Source: Anaerolineae bacterium
GTDB taxonomy: Bacteria > Chloroflexota > Anaerolineae > JAFGEY01
DNA length: 30,373 nucleotides
Direction: 5' to 3'
Assembly: GCA_016929775.1 (NCBI GenBank)
Contig: JAFGIE010000072.1
Span: 1-30,373, forward strand
Position 1 is the first letter of the stretch, and the number at the start of each line of letters is the position of its first letter. Of the stretch, positions 7,546-17,400 are shown piece after piece. Below the pieces are notes generated by a model. That model saw nothing but the letters and a program-made list of their open reading frames with translations, had not been told where the DNA came from and did no database searches. The translations under genes were made by a program, and so were the position numbers.

Positions 7546-9180
7546 TTACGGAAGACTGCCGACGACCTCAAAGCTGTCAAAGATCCGCCCCAGGGCCTCG
7601 ATGTCGGCGTCATTGGTGATCTGGGTCACGACCCAGACGATGAACGCGCCATCCTCGGGCATGGCAGCGGTGCTGACAATGTTGCTTCCTGTCCCACCGC
7701 AGTTGATGTACAGGTCGTAGACGCCGACATACACCCCATCGTCATAGTCGTAGCGACCGTCGTAGGTACAATCGTCGCCGAACCCCGCCTCATCGAGCAG
7801 GCTGTAGATCGTATAGTTCTGCAGCAGCGCCGCGGAAGCGCCAAAAAAGACCCCGGGCGTCGTATAGCTGTTGACGAACCCGTTCAGATCGCTCGAGGCG
7901 GACAGGGAGAGGCCGATCTCTTCCCCGCCCAGCACCCAAGAGCCGCCATCCGTGTCGTTCCACTCCACTGGGACCTCCATCTGGAGGGCCCCTGTGTTAT
8001 CGGTGATCATCGCATAGCCCGCGTAGGCGACCGCCGGCGCCTCGCCTGGTGCGGGAACTGGGGTGGGCGCGACCGGGATCGAGACGACCTCCAGCGGACG
8101 CCCGTTCAGCTGTCCCTCGAGCCGCTCGCCCGTATCGAGGCGCAGGACTTCGATGCTCAGCGTGTCCTCGGGGTCGTGGCTGCGCAGGATGTCGCAATAG
8201 TCGGACATTGTGCCGTCGGTGCCGAGGAGCAGCCCCTCGAGGGTCAGGATCAGGTCCCCGCCCTTGACGCCCGCCATGTCGGCGGGCGAGCCCGATGCGA
8301 CCGAGGAGACCCAGATGCCGGCGATCGTCTCGCCGTCGGTGACGGCAGTGCCATTCACCCCAACCGAGGTCACGTCCTGCCCAGCGCGGAGCTGATCGAT
8401 CACCTTGAGCGCCTCATCGCGACCGATGGCAAAGCGCTGTGTGGTCTCATAGTTGCTGGCATAGTGAACGGCGACCACCCTACCCTCCTGGGTGACGATC
8501 GGCCCGCCCGAGTTGCCGGGGTTGGTGCTGGCATCGTGCTGGATCACGGCATCCACCGAGGCCCAGCTGGTCTCCCCAGATGCGCGTTCCTTGGCGACGA
8601 TGCCGCGGGTCAGCGTGAACTCGGGATCGCCCAACGGAAAGCCGGCGGCATAGATGTCGAGGCCCGCGCTGATCGCCCCGTCGTACCACTCGAGGTAGGC
8701 GTACCCATCGCCATCGATGTCGATCACCGCCAGGTCTGAGCACTCGGAGACGCCCAGGATCTTGGCGTTCCGCGGCTCGCCCTCGCCAGCGATCCAGACT
8801 TTGAGGAACGCCGCGCCGGTCACGACGTGGTTGTTGGTCACGGCGATCCCTGACTCGTCGATGATAAAGCCCGAACCGGTGCCTGCCGCATTCACCACCA
8901 GGCCCACGCCGGGGTCGACAAAGCTGCCCTGGGCCTCGATATAGACTACGGCATCCCTGACGCCTTCCAGCGAGGAGACACGCCGCTCCGGCGTGGGAGG
9001 CGTCGTGGGCGTTGGCGGCGTCGTGGCAGTCGGTGCGACGGTGTTGGTGGGCACGAGGGTATGGGTGGGCACGACCGTGTCGGTTGGATTAGCGATCGAC
9101 TTGATCGCGCTGCAGCCGACAAGAGCGAGCGCGGAGAGGAACAGGACGAGCGAGATCAGCCTGGACTGTGTGGCGCGCAT
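7546..9180 (-). CDS. HtrA/Deg-like trypsin-PDZ serine protease, lipoprotein
   Basis: 544 residues from ATG 9180, with AGGAGAAG just upstream. The signal peptide ends in ALVGC (lipobox), followed by a Thr/Pro linker, so the protein is probably anchored outside the membrane. The S1 triad is complete: His118 (TNNHVV), Asp149 (SDLAVIDI), Ser224 (NPGNSGGPI). A PDZ domain follows at about 277-360 (SVASGSPADMAGVKGGDLILTLEG). The last about 150 residues (from AYAGYAMITDN to DSFEVVGSLP) are not part of standard HtrA; the pattern resembles PsbP/Mog1-like small domains, but this is a guess. The frame is open up to 9411, but that extension would run through the promoter and is rejected. Role inferred: envelope protein quality control. 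Confidence 0.92.
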   Translation of the reverse strand: MRATQSRLISLVLFLSALALVGCSAIKSIANPTDTVVPTHTLVPTNTVAPTATTPPTPTTPPTPERRVSSLEGVRDAVVYIEAQGSFVDPGVGLVVNAAGTGSGFIIDESGIAVTNNHVVTGAAFLKVWIAGEGEPRNAKILGVSECSDLAVIDIDGDGYAYLEWYDGAISAGLDIYAAGFPLGDPEFTLTRGIVAKERASGETSWASVDAVIQHDASTNPGNSGGPIVTQEGRVVAVHYASNYETTQRFAIGRDEALKVIDQLRAGQDVTSVGVNGTAVTDGETIAGIWVSSVASGSPADMAGVKGGDLILTLEGLLLGTDGTMSDYCDILRSHDPEDTLSIEVLRLDTGERLEGQLNGRPLEVVSIPVAPTPVPAPGEAPAVAYAGYAMITDNTGALQMEVPVEWNDTDGGSWVLGGEEIGLSLSASSDLNGFVNSYTTPGVFFGASAALLQNYTIYSLLDEAGFGDDCTYDGRYDYDDGVYVGVYDLYINCGGTGSNIVSTAAMPEDGAFIVWVVTQITNDADIEALGRIFDSFEVVGSLP

Positions 9181-9201
9181 GTTTCTTCTCCTGTGTGGGC
9201 G

Positions 9202-9215
9202 CAGACATGTGTCTG
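9202..9215. other. Short dyad in the leader of the HtrA-like gene
   Basis: CAGACA (9202-9207) and TGTCTG (9210-9215) are inverted arms 2 bp apart, just upstream of the ribosome-binding site. It could be a small hairpin or a protein site; nothing else supports a role. Confidence 0.2.
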
Positions 9216-9375
9216 GTGGGTGCGGGCCCCATCTTCCGTCCCGCGGGAGGGGCCTCGATGCGCACGTGGCGGCGTGGGCCAAGCAGCTTGACCAGAGACG
9301 ACGCGCCCGACGCGGTAGCCTCCTGGCGGCGGCCGTGTGGCGCAGACGCAATGCGGATCCATGTACGCTGAAAGC

Positions 9376-9404
9376 ATTATACAGCGGGCACGCGTGCATG
9401 TCAA
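9376..9404 (-). promoter_or_regulatory. Perfect consensus sigma70 promoter of the HtrA-like gene, with palindrome in the spacer
   Basis: Minus strand: TTGACA (9404-9399), 17-bp spacer, TATAAT (9381-9376), all twelve positions matching consensus. The spacer holds the perfect 10-bp palindrome GCACGCGTGC (9388-9397), a position where repressors commonly bind. The leader to the ATG at 9180 is about 190 nt. The 311-base gap 9181-9491 holds this promoter and the facing gltX promoter; no gene is supported there. Confidence 0.85.
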
Positions 9405-9432
9405 CAAGCATCGCACTACAGAACTAGGTTAC

Positions 9433-9460
9433 TTGATCTTTGCCGCAAAACGTGTAGAAT
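9433..9460 (+). promoter_or_regulatory. Probable promoter of the gltX operon
   Basis: Plus strand: TTGATC (9433-9438), 16-bp spacer, TAGAAT (9455-9460). The start site near 9467 gives a short leader of about 25 nt before the gltX ATG. Confidence 0.6.
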
Positions 9461-9491
9461 GATGTGACATGGACAGAGCAAGGAGTCAGGC

Positions 9492-10997
9492 ATGACCGAG
9501 AGACCCGTACGCGTGCGCTTTGCGCCCAGCCCCACCGGTTTCTTTCACGTTGGGGGGGCGCGCACCGCACTCTACAACTGGCTGTTCGCGCGAGGCCACG
9601 AGGGCGGACGCTTTATCCTGCGCATCGAGGACACCGATCGCACCCGCTACCAGCCCGAGGCTGAGCAGGACCTGTTGGAGAGCCTACGCTGGTTGGGCCT
9701 GGCGTGGGACGAGGGACCAGAAGTTGGCGGCGACTATGGGCCCTACTACCAGTCTGAGCGACTCCACCTCTATGCCAAGTATGCGGAACAACTCCTTGCC
9801 GAGGGCTATGCCTACAAGTGCTTCTGCACTGCTGAGCGGTTGGCTGCGTTGCGCGAGGCGCAGCGCGCACAGGGCGCGGAGCGGATCGGCTATGACCGGC
9901 ACTGCCGGACCCTGACTGCGAGCCAGATCGCCGAGCGGGAGGCTGCGGGCCTGCAGTCCGTCTTGCGCCTGAAAGCGCCCCTCGAGGGCCAAACCTCGTT
10001 CCACGACATGCTGCGTGGTACGACCACCGTCGAGAACGCGCTGCTCGAAGACATCGTCCTGATCAAGTCAGATCGCTTCCCGACCTATCACATGGCGAAC
10101 GTGGTGGACGACCACACCATGGAGATCAGCCACATCATGCGCGGCGACGAGTGGTTGGCCTCTTGCCCGATCCACATCATCCTCTACGATGCCTTTGGCT
10201 GGACGCCCCCCGTGTACGTGCACCTGCCGCTGATCCTGGACCCGCGGGGCAGCGGCAAGATGAGCAAGCGCAAGACGGTCGGGCCCGGGGGACAAGAGTA
10301 CCCGGTCCTGGTGCGCGATTTCCGCGCCGCCGGCTACCTGCCCGACGCGTTGGTCAACTATCTCGCGCGGGTGGGATGGAGCTATGACGACCACACCGAG
10401 ATCTTTACGCGACAGGAGCTCGTGCACAAGTTCTCGCTCGACGGGCTAAACGCCTCGCCCGCACGCTTTGACTATGACAAGCTGGACTGGATGGCGGGCG
10501 TCTATGTGCGCGAGGCGGACATCGACGACCTGTCCAGGCATCTGCTGGCAGTCTATCGCGACGCTGGGCTCGACGCCGACCTGGACACGGTCCGCCAGAT
10601 CGCGCCGCTGGTGCAGCCACGGGTCAAGAAACTGACCGATGCGCTCCCGATCAGCAGCTTTTTCTTCGCAGACGAGATCCTGATCGACCCGTCGCTGTTG
10701 ATCGACAAAAAGATGGGCGCCGCGCGATCGCTCCAAGCCTTGCAGCAGGCGCGCGATCGGATCGCCACGCTCGATCCATTCACGTCCGGAGGGCTGGAGC
10801 AGCCGCTGCGCGACCTCGCCGACGCGCTCGCGATCAAGGTCGGTGCGCTGTTCGGAATCCTGCGCGGGGCAGTGACTGGGCTCAAGGTCTCGCCTCCCCT
10901 GTTCGAGACGATGGTCATCCTGGGGCGCGAGCGATCGCTCCACCAGATCGACAAGGGCATCGAGCTGCTGCGCACCGCTGTCGCGCCGGACGCATAA
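9492..10997 (+). CDS. gltX: Glutamate--tRNA ligase
   Basis: Charges tRNA-Glu (and possibly tRNA-Gln in organisms using the transamidation route) with glutamate; cytoplasmic class I synthetase of 501 residues, normal length. The N-terminus VRFAPSPTGFFHVGGARTALYNWLFAR contains the HIGH-box equivalent HVGG at 19-22, followed by RIEDTDRTR. The KMSKR loop is exact at residues 256-260 (GSGKMSKRKTV). A CFC...YDRHC segment around 110-135 corresponds to the zinc-binding-type insertion of bacterial GluRS; whether zinc is bound is unclear. The start ATG follows AAGGAG at a good distance. It is the first gene of an operon with a small membrane protein and a DUF2079 protein. Confidence 0.97.
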   Translation: MTERPVRVRFAPSPTGFFHVGGARTALYNWLFARGHEGGRFILRIEDTDRTRYQPEAEQDLLESLRWLGLAWDEGPEVGGDYGPYYQSERLHLYAKYAEQLLAEGYAYKCFCTAERLAALREAQRAQGAERIGYDRHCRTLTASQIAEREAAGLQSVLRLKAPLEGQTSFHDMLRGTTTVENALLEDIVLIKSDRFPTYHMANVVDDHTMEISHIMRGDEWLASCPIHIILYDAFGWTPPVYVHLPLILDPRGSGKMSKRKTVGPGGQEYPVLVRDFRAAGYLPDALVNYLARVGWSYDDHTEIFTRQELVHKFSLDGLNASPARFDYDKLDWMAGVYVREADIDDLSRHLLAVYRDAGLDADLDTVRQIAPLVQPRVKKLTDALPISSFFFADEILIDPSLLIDKKMGAARSLQALQQARDRIATLDPFTSGGLEQPLRDLADALAIKVGALFGILRGAVTGLKVSPPLFETMVILGRERSLHQIDKGIELLRTAVAPDA

Positions 10998-11024
10998 GCC
11001 ACGCAGACGAGGAGGAACGCCGGT

Positions 11025-11576
11025 ATGTCGCCGGACACCGATCGCAAAGAGAGAGAGAACGGACCGGAGGCGGGCACGCGCTGGAGCGCGGTCTTGCAGC
11101 AGGTCCACGAGGCATCGCAGAGCGACGCGCCCTGGTACCAGAAGGTGGGCGTGTTCCTCGCCTGGGCGGTCGGCATCGCCCTCGCCGTCGGCATCGCCAC
11201 GCTCCTGGTCCTGGCAGTGGTCGACCTGTTTTCGCCCGAGCGCATGCTCAATCCGATGACGATCTCGAATTGGCTCTTTTATGCCGCGGTGATCATTCTG
11301 TTCGCCGGGCTGCTCGCTCCCTCCGCATCCGACCTAGAGGCGTCGGCCCAGGAAAGGCGGCGCAAGGCCCAGTCCCAGTCCTCCGCCACGCGGCGGGCGA
11401 CGGCGGCGCAACTGGAGGCAGACGATAAAGAGTCGGTGCTCGACCGGCTCGACCGTCGCCGTCAGAACGCGCTCCGCAGGCGTATGGAGCGCGTCTACAA
11501 TCCCTGGCTTGGGCGGCTGTCAGCCTCTGCCCTCTTTTGCTTTGGCCTGGCGATGTTGGCCTGGGTGTTGGCCTAG
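11025..11576 (+). CDS. Hypothetical membrane protein, three predicted membrane segments
   Basis: Not recognised as a named family. 183 residues, with GAGGAGG (11009-11015) ahead of the ATG. Hydrophobic segments lie at about 43-70 (VGVFLAWAVGIALAVGIATL), 80-100 (NWLFYAAVIILFAGLL) and 162-183 (SALFCFGLAMLAWVLA, at the very C-terminus). The stretch between segments two and three is highly charged (QERRRKAQ, DRLDRRRQNALRRRMERV) and probably cytoplasmic, possibly coiled. It starts 28 nt after gltX and ends 48 nt before the DUF2079 gene, so it is likely cotranscribed with both. Confidence 0.75.
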   Translation: MSPDTDRKERENGPEAGTRWSAVLQQVHEASQSDAPWYQKVGVFLAWAVGIALAVGIATLLVLAVVDLFSPERMLNPMTISNWLFYAAVIILFAGLLAPSASDLEASAQERRRKAQSQSSATRRATAAQLEADDKESVLDRLDRRRQNALRRRMERVYNPWLGRLSASALFCFGLAMLAWVLA

Positions 11577-11624
11577 CGTGTGTGCGCGATCGCAGGCCTC
11601 GTGAGCGGATGAGGTCTGACGGCG

Positions 11625-13895
11625 ATGAGCGCCAACCGCATGCGCGTCGCGCGCCAGGTGTTGCTGATCCTCTTGGCGGGCGCTGCCCTGGCGCTGGCGT
11701 GGTGGGACTGGACCTACCCGGGGCTGGTCCCCATCCTGTGGCGCGGCGGGCAGGTGTACCGCTACCACGGGCTCCGGTTGCTGTTGGGCCTCCTGCTCGC
11801 AGAGGCAGTGTGCCTCCTGCTGTGGGCATTGGCGGGCAGGCGCCTGCACGCGAGCCGTCCCTTCGCCCTCGCCCCGCTCTCGCTCCTCGCCCTGGCGCGC
11901 TATGCGATCCACCCGCTCGGGCTGCAGCCGGGAAGCTCAGCCTGGACCTATGGCCTGCTCGCCGTCACCGCTGCCGTCCTTGTAGGCGCCCTGGGCCAGA
12001 TCGCGCTGCCGTGGCGGCGACGCGCAGGGCTCGCCACCGTCCTCCTGGCGGCGAGCCTCTACCTCATCCTCTTCGGCTCGCTCGCCGTCGCACGACAGAA
12101 CGGATTCCGGGCGCACGCCCTCGACCTGGGCACGATGGACCAGGCGGCTTGGAACACGCTCCAGGGCCGGATCCTGGAGCGAACGCCGCTGTACCGCGAT
12201 CCGGCGAGCGGGTCACGCTACGAGAGCCGGCTGCTGGATGCCAAGCTCGAGCTGATCTATCTCCCCCTCTCCGCCCTGTATGGACTGTGGGCGGACCCGC
12301 GTCTGCTCCTGGTCCTCCAAGCTGCGTCGCTGGCTGCGGGCGCGATCCCGCTCTACCTGTTGGCCCAAGAACGCCTGCGCGCGGAAGCCCCGAGCGTGCT
12401 GCTGGCGTTGGCTTACCTGCTCTACCTGCCCTTGCACTATGTCAGCATGGCAGACTTTCACCCCTCGGCGCTCATGGTCGCGCCCCTGATCGCAGCCTGG
12501 CTCGCCATGCGGCGCCGGCGTTGGGGGCGATACTATGTCTGGTTGGCACTCGCCCTGTGCTGCCGGATCGACGCCGCCCTTGGGGCGGTGCTGCTCGGCG
12601 CGGCGATCGTGCTGCTCGATCGAAGCGCCTGGCGGCACGGGCTGGCGACGTCACTGCTGGCGCTGGGCTGGATCACGACCAACTGGACGGTGGTCGTGCC
12701 GCTCGTGCGCCGCAGCTACGGTCCGGGCGCGGGCGACTTGGTCAGCAGGCGGTTTGGCGCGCTGGGTGGGACGCCGCTCGACATCCTGCGCACCGTCCTC
12801 ACCCACCCGTGGTCCGTGTTGCGCGGGCTGGTGACCCGCGACAAGGTGCAGACCGTAGTCGACCTGCTCATGCCGCTGGGCTTCCTCGCCCTGCTTGCCC
12901 CGCTGGCGCTGCTGCCCGCCCTACCCGTGCTGGGCATCAACCTGCTCGCGGCATCTGAGTGGCAGCAGTCGATCCACGCCCACTATATGGCGCCCGTGAT
13001 CCCGTACGTCTGGATCGCCGCGGTCGAGGGGATCGGTCACCTCTCCCGCACCCGTTCCGCGCGCTGGGCTAGCCTGCTGGCGGGTTTCGTGCTGCTCAAC
13101 ACGATCGGGATCAGCTGGGCGTTCAGCCCCTACCCGCCCGGACGCGCCTACCGCCTCGCCGACTATGTGCAGCCCTCCAGCTACGAGCAGGACCTGCGCG
13201 CCGTGATCGCCCAGATCCCGCCCGGGGCGACCGTCTGCGCGCAGAGCGACCTGCATCCCCACCTCTCGCAGCGGCGCGATGCAGCCCTCTTTCCCCGCTG
13301 CCAGCTGTCGCCAGGTGAGAGCGCTGAGTATGTCGTCCTCGACCTCGACCCGACCTCGGTCAAGAGCCCGCTCGACCACCACACCTTCTACGAGCTGGTG
13401 AACGAGTGGTTGGCGCGCGAGGACTATGGGGTGGTCGCGCTGCGCGGCGCCGGGCTGCTCTTGCAGCGTGGCGCGTCCCGCGAAAATGCGCCGCAGGTCG
13501 CGGCAGCGCTGGCGGCATATGGGGCGGGGCTCGCACGCGCCGGCTTTGAGGGGGGCGTGGACGATCCCGTGCTGCGGAGGGACGCGTACTATTGCGTGCC
13601 GGTTATCCTGCACAACCAGGGCACCCAGTCGTGGCACGCGCGCGGGCAGCTCCCGGTCAGGCTGTCCTATCGCTGGCTGACCGAGGACGGTGCGGTAGTG
13701 CACGGGGTCTCTGCACTGCGAACCGATCTACCGCACCGCGTGGCGCCGGGGCACAGCGCACAGCTCCGCGCCGCGCTGCTCACGCCGGCGCAGCCAGGGA
13801 ACTATATCCTCGAGTGGGATGTGCTGCGCGAGGGGGACACGTGGTTCAGCGCAGCAGGCGGGGAACCGCTGCGCCAGGCGATCGCGATCCGCTAG
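11625..13895 (+). CDS. DUF2079 polytopic membrane protein with C-terminal beta-sandwich domain
   Basis: 756 residues. The pattern ALDLGTMDQAAWNTLQGR at about 164-181, followed by DFHPSALMVAPLIAAWLAMRR and a CCRIDAA segment, is the hallmark of DUF2079 membrane proteins; many hydrophobic segments fill residues 8-510. The family is thought to resemble GT-C glycosyltransferases, with the acidic residues after the first segment as candidates for catalysis, but no substrate is known. About the last 110 residues (VPVILHNQGTQSW, PVRLSYRWLTEDG, PGNYILEWDVLREGDTWFS) look like an Ig-like beta-sandwich found at the ends of several Chloroflexota and actinobacterial exported proteins. Start ATG 11625 has only a weak GAGG upstream. 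Confidence 0.85.
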   Translation: MSANRMRVARQVLLILLAGAALALAWWDWTYPGLVPILWRGGQVYRYHGLRLLLGLLLAEAVCLLLWALAGRRLHASRPFALAPLSLLALARYAIHPLGLQPGSSAWTYGLLAVTAAVLVGALGQIALPWRRRAGLATVLLAASLYLILFGSLAVARQNGFRAHALDLGTMDQAAWNTLQGRILERTPLYRDPASGSRYESRLLDAKLELIYLPLSALYGLWADPRLLLVLQAASLAAGAIPLYLLAQERLRAEAPSVLLALAYLLYLPLHYVSMADFHPSALMVAPLIAAWLAMRRRRWGRYYVWLALALCCRIDAALGAVLLGAAIVLLDRSAWRHGLATSLLALGWITTNWTVVVPLVRRSYGPGAGDLVSRRFGALGGTPLDILRTVLTHPWSVLRGLVTRDKVQTVVDLLMPLGFLALLAPLALLPALPVLGINLLAASEWQQSIHAHYMAPVIPYVWIAAVEGIGHLSRTRSARWASLLAGFVLLNTIGISWAFSPYPPGRAYRLADYVQPSSYEQDLRAVIAQIPPGATVCAQSDLHPHLSQRRDAALFPRCQLSPGESAEYVVLDLDPTSVKSPLDHHTFYELVNEWLAREDYGVVALRGAGLLLQRGASRENAPQVAAALAAYGAGLARAGFEGGVDDPVLRRDAYYCVPVILHNQGTQSWHARGQLPVRLSYRWLTEDGAVVHGVSALRTDLPHRVAPGHSAQLRAALLTPAQPGNYILEWDVLREGDTWFSAAGGEPLRQAIAIR

Positions 13896-13898
13896 CCA

Positions 13899-13945
13899 GC
13901 GCCCAGACCCGATCGTGGCGCCATCCACCAGCCTGGGCTGGGCGC
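13899..13945. terminator. Inverted repeat between convergent genes (weak terminator candidate)
   Basis: GCGCCCAG (13899-13906) and CTGGGCGC (13938-13945) flank a 31-nt loop in the short gap between the DUF2079 stop and the dtd stop. No T run follows on either strand. Confidence 0.25.
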
Positions 13946-13954
13946 GGCGCAGCG

Positions 13955-14398
13955 TCAGTCCCGGTCCAAGAACAGGGTGACCGGACCATCGTTGTGGATC
14001 TCAACCTGCATGTGGGCGCCAAAGACCCCGCTCTCCACCTGCCGCACCCCGGCTTGGCGCAACAGCGCGACGAAGCGATCGCACAGCGGTTCGGCGACCT
14101 CGGGGCGCGCGGCATCCGTAAAGCTGGGACGGCGCCCCCTGCGGCAGTCGCCGTAGAGCGTGAACTGCGACACGACCAGTGCGCTTCCCCCCACGTCGAG
14201 CAGAGAACGGTTCATCTTGCCTTCGTCGTCCTCAAAGACGCGCAGTCCTGCGATCCTGCGCGCCAGCCACGCTGCCTGCTCTTCCCCATCGCTGTGTGTC
14301 ACCCCAAGCAGGATCATGAAACCACGGTCGATCGCGCCCACGACCTTGCCCTCCACCACGACGGACGCACGCGCCACGCGCTGTACGACGGCTCTCAT
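13955..14398 (-). CDS. dtd: D-aminoacyl-tRNA deacylase
   Basis: Hydrolyses D-aminoacyl-tRNA (and glycyl-tRNA-Ala in characterised members), removing misacylated tRNA; a cytoplasmic dimer. 147 residues, the usual length. Family motifs are intact: SQFTLYGD at 77-84 and the cross-subunit Gly-cisPro motif in NDGPVTL (Gly138-Pro139). GVFGAHM (124-130) is also conserved. The start at 14398 is 10 nt after the DUF3160 gene stop, with GGAG overlapping that stop, so it is the last gene of the long minus-strand operon. Confidence 0.96.
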   Translation of the reverse strand: MRAVVQRVARASVVVEGKVVGAIDRGFMILLGVTHSDGEEQAAWLARRIAGLRVFEDDEGKMNRSLLDVGGSALVVSQFTLYGDCRRGRRPSFTDAARPEVAEPLCDRFVALLRQAGVRQVESGVFGAHMQVEIHNDGPVTLFLDRD

Positions 14399-14408
14399 CT
14401 CATGCTCC

Positions 14409-17400
14409 TCAGCGAACGGGGCCGTTGGGGATCACGAACCCACTGCTCCACGCCGGTCGCGATGGCGCGTTGCCTGTGGCCAGCGCATCCTGCCACAGGG
14501 CGTCTGTCCACGTCTCCTCCAGCCCAGACCGGAACTCGTAGTAGCTGTAGACGCCGCCGCGCGCCAGATATCGCTGCCCGCCGCGCTCGACGACCACGTA
14601 CAGGACGTCTACCGGGCCGACCGCCGCGATCAGCGCCGCCTCCTCGCCTGCAGCGGCGGCGATCACCACGCGACTCCCCGGGCTGCCATTCGCCGTGAAC
14701 ATAGGCAGCAGCGACGCAACTTGACCCAGGCGCGTGTACTCGTCGGCAGAGAGAGACTGCCCGGTCAGTTCGCGCCGTGCGACCTCTTCCAGGGTGCGCA
14801 GCCAGCTCTCGAGCTCGATCAGGAGCGCACGCTCGCTGGCGGGAAGCATCATCCGCGCCTCCAAGCCATCGATGGTCAGCCGTGTCAGGGCTGAGAGGCG
14901 CGCGTAGACCGTGGGCAGTGGCTCGACGTATCCCCACGGGGCGACCGCCGTGTCCTCTCCGCCCTCAGGCAGTGGGGGCGCTGCCGTGTGCAGCCCCTCG
15001 ACGTCGTGCCGGACGCCGATCCAGGACCCGAACGCAGCCTGCAGGTCCTTGCGCTGCCAGGTCGGGGTGCGCATCCACGCCGGATAGGTCGGCGACCTCT
15101 CCTGTACGAGTGCGCGATAGACGTACAGCCAGTTCCACGGCATATCGGCGGTCCAGTGCGCCGGCGTGAGGGTGGAGAGCTCGTTGCGTGCGCTCGCCGC
15201 CTGGTCGACATAGTTCGCATAGGCCCCTTCGCCCACTTGCTCCGCGACACGAAAGGCCTCGAGCGATCCAAGGGCAGCGGCGAGGTCGATCAGGGAGGGG
15301 AGATCGCGCGGCGCCTCGGGCGAACCGACGTTCGGCGCGGTGGTGCGCGCAAAGACATAGCCGTCGCCGCGAAAACCCTCCGGCAGAAAGCGCCAGCTCC
15401 GCTCGGGCAGCCCGCCGGTGAGAGAGAGCCACGTCCACACCGGGTTCGCAGGCAAAGCGAGATCGGGGATCGCGTTGCTCACGGCATCCAGCCCCTCTTC
15501 GTCCGCCAGGGCGGTGAGGCCCGCGCCTTCGGGCCACACCTGCGCCACCAAGTCGGCGTACTGCGCGGGAGTGTAGGAGGCATCCTGACCACAGCAAAAG
15601 ATCGTCGCCGCCTGCACACGCTCCCAGAGCACGCGCGCCGCAGAGCTCTGCGCCAACGTCCACGCGATCAACGCCGCCGACCGTGTCTCCTCGCGCTGCG
15701 ATGCCCGGAACGCGACGGCGCGATGCCAGGTCCGAGCGCGATAGTAGGCGCCCAGGGCCGCATCCTGCGCATAGACGCCCCGCGGCGTGAACTGCGCATA
15801 ATCGATCCGGAGCCGCTCCTCCTCCGGCATGCCAGGCACCTCCATCAACGGCGATACCGTGATCGTCTCCCCGGCGGCGATCAGGGCGAGTTCGGCGCCG
15901 ACCACCGACGAGATCACGTCCGGCGCCGTGAACGCCGGATCGAGCAGGGACAAGGGCACGGCAAAGTAGGCTGCGTTGCGCAATGCCGTCGCGGCGATGC
16001 GCTGCTCCGCCGGGGTCGTCGCGCTGGCAACCTGCTCGTACTGCGCCCACGAGCGGTCGAACATCTCGCGATCCAGCAGACGCAGCTCGGCAGCGAGATG
16101 GCCCCGCTCGACGGCGTGCTGCACGCCCTGCAGGGCCTGGCGCGACACGTCAAACACGACATCGGCAGAGATGTACGCCGGATAGTCGCGGAACGCGGGA
16201 TCGCCGTACAGCGCAGCCAAGTCTGCGTACGCCCCCGGTACGATCACGAACCCCGTCTCGGTCAGCGCCCGGGTCTGCGTCACGCTGAGCGTCAGGCTGA
16301 GCGGCACAGTGCTCGACACGCTCTCCGCCGCCACAGGCAGGCCATAGCCGGGGTACAGCGTGGTCAGGCTCACGTCGCGCGCGCTATAGGCGGCAAAGGG
16401 CAAGCCCTGCCGCACGGCGCGCACGATGTCGATGTGGGCGACGCGCATCCGCCCCGCTTCGCCCTCGTATCCCAGGACGTTGATCGTCGTGCCAGGGAGC
16501 AGCTGGGACAGGGTCGCCGCCTGTCCATCCGCCAACAAGATCGAGGTCGCTTCCATCAAGGCGAGCTCGATCCCCTCGCCGCGATCGGTCAGCAGACGCA
16601 CACGCAGCGTCTCAGGATCCAGCCCCAGGATCGTCCCGCTGACCTGGACGTTGGGCACGGGCGTCGACGTCGGCGTCGGCTGTGGCGTCGAGAGCACGGG
16701 CGTAGGCGTGGGATAGGTCGCCTGCTCGCCGGGCAGCCACAGGATGTCCAGGTCGGTGGTATCGACCACGGCGCTGACCAGCGTCTCGCCTACGGTCAGG
16801 TCGCCCCCCTCCTCCGCGACGGTAAAGTCGAACGTCACCTCCCCCAACGGCAGCTCGTCTCGCGTGACCCGCACAATGTGGAATGGATACGCCACCCAGG
16901 TCCGATCCACGACCACACCCTGCGGTGCGCTGACGGCAATGCCGATCCGGACGCTGAGCGCGTCGATCGTCAGCTCTTGGATCGCGATCGCGTGCCCGCG
17001 CCCGGCGCGCACCCCGAGCAGCGCCCCGACCAGGATCTCGCGATCCCACGCCACGTCCTGCCACAGCTCGGCGGGCTGCCCCATCTGCGACAGGAACTGG
17101 GCCCACCCCTCCGCCGTGCCGATGATCGTGTACCATCCCCCTTCGCCCAGGGCGCTGCGCTGGATCGGCACCCGCATGTCGGGCAAGATCTCGCCCCGTG
17201 CGTAATCGCGGTAGAGCGCGACCTCTGCGGGAACCGGCGTGGCTGTGGGACGCGGCGTCGGCATCGGCGCCGTGGTGGCTGCCGCCGGCGTGGGCGTCTC
17301 GCCGCCCAGACCAAGGCCACATCCCGGCAGGAGGAGAGCGACGACCAGCAACGCCACGCCGCTCACGAGAAGACAAAGCCATCTGGCGCAATCCATGCGG

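Noticed and set aside
9181..9411. N-terminal extension of the HtrA-like protein to 9411
   Set aside because: It would contain the perfect consensus promoter and hide the lipoprotein signal; ATG 9180 has its own AGGAG.
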